Part shown: positions 32,240 to 34,294 of the stretch, in pieces
Layout: each line of letters starts with the position of its first letter
How positions within the stretch are numbered: position 1 is the first letter of the stretch
NCBI GenBank assembly: GCA_963923035.1
Contig: CAWUKT010000075.1
Location: 1-34,294 of the forward strand
Source of the DNA: CAWUKT01 sp963923035
GTDB taxonomy: Bacteria; Bacteroidota; Bacteroidia; J057; JADKCL01
Direction: 5' to 3'
DNA length: 34,294 nucleotides
Notes under the pieces: generated by a model
Seen by the model: only the letters and a program-made list of their open reading frames with translations
Database searches by the model: none
Told to the model about the DNA's origin: nothing
Program-made: the position numbers and the translations under genes

Positions 32240-34096
32240 ATGGCTACCCGTATTCTGTCTCCCATTTTCCCCCGTCTGCTCCTCTTCCTGGCGATCCTGT
32301 TTCCCTTCACCCCCCTGACCGCCCAGTCACAGGAAGAATTTGTCCCCCAGTGGGCCAAAAGCGCGATCTGGTACCAGATCTTCCCCGACCGCTTCGAGAA
32401 TGGCGATCCCTCCAACGACCCCACGGTCGACGACATCCTCGGCGCCGATCCCCAGGAGCCGCCCCAGGCATGGCAGATCCACCCCTGGACCAGCGATTGG
32501 TACGAGTTGCAGCCCTACGAGCAGCAAAATGGCGAGCCCGAACTCTGGCGCCACATCCTCCGCCGCCGTTACGGCGGCGACCTCCAGGGCATCCTCGACC
32601 GCCTCGATTACCTCGAGGCCCTCGGCATCACCGCCATTTACCTCAATCCCGTATTCGAGGCCCCCTCGCTCCACAAATACGACGGCGAAACCTACCACCA
32701 CATCGACCCGAATTTCGGGCCGGACCCCGACGGCGACCGCGCGCTGATGGCCACCGAAGTGCCCCACGACCCGGCCACCTGGGTCTGGACCCAAGCCGAC
32801 GAACTGGCCCTCGAACTCATCCGCGAGTGCCACGCCCGCGACATCCGCATCATCTTCGATGGCGTCTTCAACCATTTGGGCATCAACAACTTTGCCTGGC
32901 AGGACGTCTTGAAGCACCAACAGCAATCCATTTACAAGGATTGGTTCGAGGTCAAGTCTTGGGACGATCCTGAAAAGGGGACGGTGTTTGCGTACGATGG
33001 CTGGTGGGGCGTGAAGTCGCTGCCAGAATTGAAGGAGGACGAGCAGGGCATCGTGAAAGGACCCAAGGACTATATTTTCGCGGCCACGGACCGCTGGATG
33101 AATCCCAAGGGGCAGGGTCCGGCCGCGGGCATCGACGGCTGGCGGCTGGACGTGGCCTTTTGTGTGGGCCATCCCTTCTGGAAAGATTGGCGGAAGCATG
33201 TCAAGGCCCTGAACCCGGAGGCCTATTTGACCGCGGAGATCGTCGATGTACCCGAGAAGGTGATCCCGTACATGCAGGGGGACGAATTTGATACGGAAAT
33301 GAACTACAATTTTGCCTTTTCCCTGGTCGAATTCTTCGTTTACCCCGAATCCACCCGCATCTCCGCCACTGAATTTGACCGCAAGCTCGAAGAATTGCGC
33401 AACCTCTATCCCAAGGGTGTCGCCGAGGTCAGCCAAAACCTGTTCGGGAGCCACGATACCAACCGCATCTCTTCGTTGATCCGCAACCGGGGCATCGGCA
33501 GTTTCCGCGACTGGGGGACCTATTTCAGCCTTTCCAGGGCCATTGACAACCCCGACTATTCTCCCCGGAAGCCCAAGCAACAGGACTACCACCTGCTCAA
33601 GCTCATGGTCATTTTCCAGATGACCTATCCCGGCGCGCCCATGATTTATTACGGCGACGAAGTCGGCATGTGGGGCGCCAACGATCCCGATTGCCGCAAG
33701 CCGATGGTCTGGGGCGACCGCGACTATACCAAGGAATCCCATTTTCCCGACCAAAGCACCCACGACCCCGAGCGCGTTTCCGTCAACTACGACCTGCTCA
33801 ACCACTACAAGACCATGATTCGCCTGCGTCGGAGCCATTCCGCGCTCCAGACCGGCTCCTATACGACCCTCCGCGCCGACGATTCCCGCAATACCTTTTC
33901 CTTTGTCCGCGAAAACGACTACGAGCGCCTCCTCGTCCTGTTCAACAATACCGAAGGCGACCTGACCTTCACCGTTCCCAAAGCATGGCGGCTGTCCCAG
34001 AGCCTTTTGCTGGGGGCGGAGGCGACGGATCTGGCGGAGAGTGGGAAGGTGTTGGTGCCGGGGAAATGGGCCGCGGTGCTGCACCTGGAGAAGTAG
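32240..34096 (+). CDS. Secreted GH13 alpha-amylase-family glycoside hydrolase
   Basis: The 618-aa enzyme has a signal peptide (PRLLLFLAILFPFTPLTAQ, cut near residue 28) and a full GH13 (beta/alpha)8 barrel. Conserved regions are DGVFNH (207-212), GWRLDVAF (300-307, nucleophile D304), YLTAEIVD (329-336, general acid E333) and GSHDTNRI (403-410, transition-state D406). The start of the catalytic domain, WAKSAIWYQIFPDRFENGDP, and the DYLEALGITAIYLNPVFE stretch resemble the neopullulanase/cyclomaltodextrinase subgroup. The C-terminal 80 residues form the usual beta-sandwich domain C. There is no T9SS sorting domain, so it probably stays in the periplasm or on the outer membrane. It hydrolyses alpha-1,4-glucans or maltodextrins; exact specificity cannot be told. 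It has no gene partner in the window. Confidence 0.93.
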   Translation: MATRILSPIFPRLLLFLAILFPFTPLTAQSQEEFVPQWAKSAIWYQIFPDRFENGDPSNDPTVDDILGADPQEPPQAWQIHPWTSDWYELQPYEQQNGEPELWRHILRRRYGGDLQGILDRLDYLEALGITAIYLNPVFEAPSLHKYDGETYHHIDPNFGPDPDGDRALMATEVPHDPATWVWTQADELALELIRECHARDIRIIFDGVFNHLGINNFAWQDVLKHQQQSIYKDWFEVKSWDDPEKGTVFAYDGWWGVKSLPELKEDEQGIVKGPKDYIFAATDRWMNPKGQGPAAGIDGWRLDVAFCVGHPFWKDWRKHVKALNPEAYLTAEIVDVPEKVIPYMQGDEFDTEMNYNFAFSLVEFFVYPESTRISATEFDRKLEELRNLYPKGVAEVSQNLFGSHDTNRISSLIRNRGIGSFRDWGTYFSLSRAIDNPDYSPRKPKQQDYHLLKLMVIFQMTYPGAPMIYYGDEVGMWGANDPDCRKPMVWGDRDYTKESHFPDQSTHDPERVSVNYDLLNHYKTMIRLRRSHSALQTGSYTTLRADDSRNTFSFVRENDYERLLVLFNNTEGDLTFTVPKAWRLSQSLLLGAEATDLAESGKVLVPGKWAAVLHLEK

Positions 34097-34149
34097 GGAG
34101 CATGGGAAAATTAAGGGGTTCGGAGCTGTGCCAATGGATCCGGATGGTC

Positions 34150-34165
34150 TAAGAGGTACCTCTTA
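34150..34165. repeat. 16-bp perfect palindrome in the final intergenic stretch
   Basis: TAAGAGGTACCTCTTA (34150-34165) is a perfect palindrome without a loop, in the gene-free last 198 bp after the amylase gene. GAGGTA and TACCTC recur around a run of nine G (about 34186-34206). No gene was seen between 34097 and 34294. Confidence 0.45.
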
Positions 34166-34294
34166 CGGGGGGTATATTCGGTTTGGAGGTAGGGGGGGGG
34201 TACCTCGAACCTTAATTGCATTCGACCTGGACCTTATTTAACACGCAGATGACCCGAATAAAGGCGCCAGGGAGTTCTTTTAATTGCCATAAAA

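Noticed and set aside
32327..34084. 585-codon open frame opposite the GH13 gene
   Set aside because: Antisense shadow; the GH13 catalytic regions are all on the plus strand.

Overview
The window looks like Bacteroidota (Bacteroidetes) chromosome, possibly a GC-rich member of the Saprospiria; that class-level guess is weak. The supporting evidence is two secreted proteins ending in type IX secretion (T9SS) sorting domains, PKD/SprB-type adhesin repeats, a DUF5916 protein, a two-gene MBOAT/SGNH O-acetylation pair, and a TAnnTTTG-type -7 box upstream of the tRNA gene. No rRNA or CRISPR array is present.

Two unlike halves meet at a tRNA-Ser(GGA) gene (17861-17948, minus strand). Left of it (1 to about 17.86 kb) the DNA is visibly AT-richer (spot counts in the forties of percent G+C) and carries accessory genes: an integrated genomic island whose left end lies outside the window. 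Right of it (about 17.95-34.3 kb) the G+C is near 60 percent in spot counts and the genes are housekeeping or envelope genes.

Island, left arm (all minus strand): a specificity subunit (hsdS-like, cut short in its second target-recognition domain), a nuclease-methyltransferase fusion resembling the A subunit of BcgI-like type IIB restriction-modification systems, an unknown helical protein translationally coupled to a secreted subtilisin-like protein that has lost its catalytic Asp, and a serine recombinase split by a frameshift whose C-terminus carries a 111-bp tandem duplication. Island, middle: a terminator, a possibly broken small gene, a lipoprotein divergent from an XRE-type regulator, and an unknown membrane protein. 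Then comes a 517-bp gene-free stretch with four inverted repeats, followed by a plus-strand module: a coiled-coil membrane protein with an embedded lipobox, a small membrane protein, a VirD4/TraD/HerA-like ATPase and a replication-relaxation (Replic_Relax) protein. Island, right arm: a control region with three tandem 12-bp repeats, two small genes, and a second serine recombinase whose last codons lie inside the tRNA-Ser gene, which is therefore the likely attachment site. The two recombinases point outward and bracket about 12 kb.

The most interesting candidate system is this 12-kb recombinase-bracketed module. It has a DNA-pumping type ATPase, a Replic_Relax protein, a structured origin-like region and an iteron-like region, but no recognisable relaxase or type IV secretion channel in the window. 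A separate structural curiosity is the large T9SS protein at 19.8-22.8 kb, where a LamG domain seems to be inserted inside a SprB repeat.

Right half: thioredoxin-fold protein, small membrane protein, GNAT acetyltransferase, the LamG/PKD/T9SS surface protein, a protein with two TonB-C-like domains separated by an acidic Glu/Val repeat, a GH25/Rv2525c-like protein, a Ppx/GppA phosphatase with an HD-like C-terminus, a DUF5916 outer-membrane protein, the MBOAT/SGNH pair, and a secreted GH13 alpha-amylase-family enzyme.
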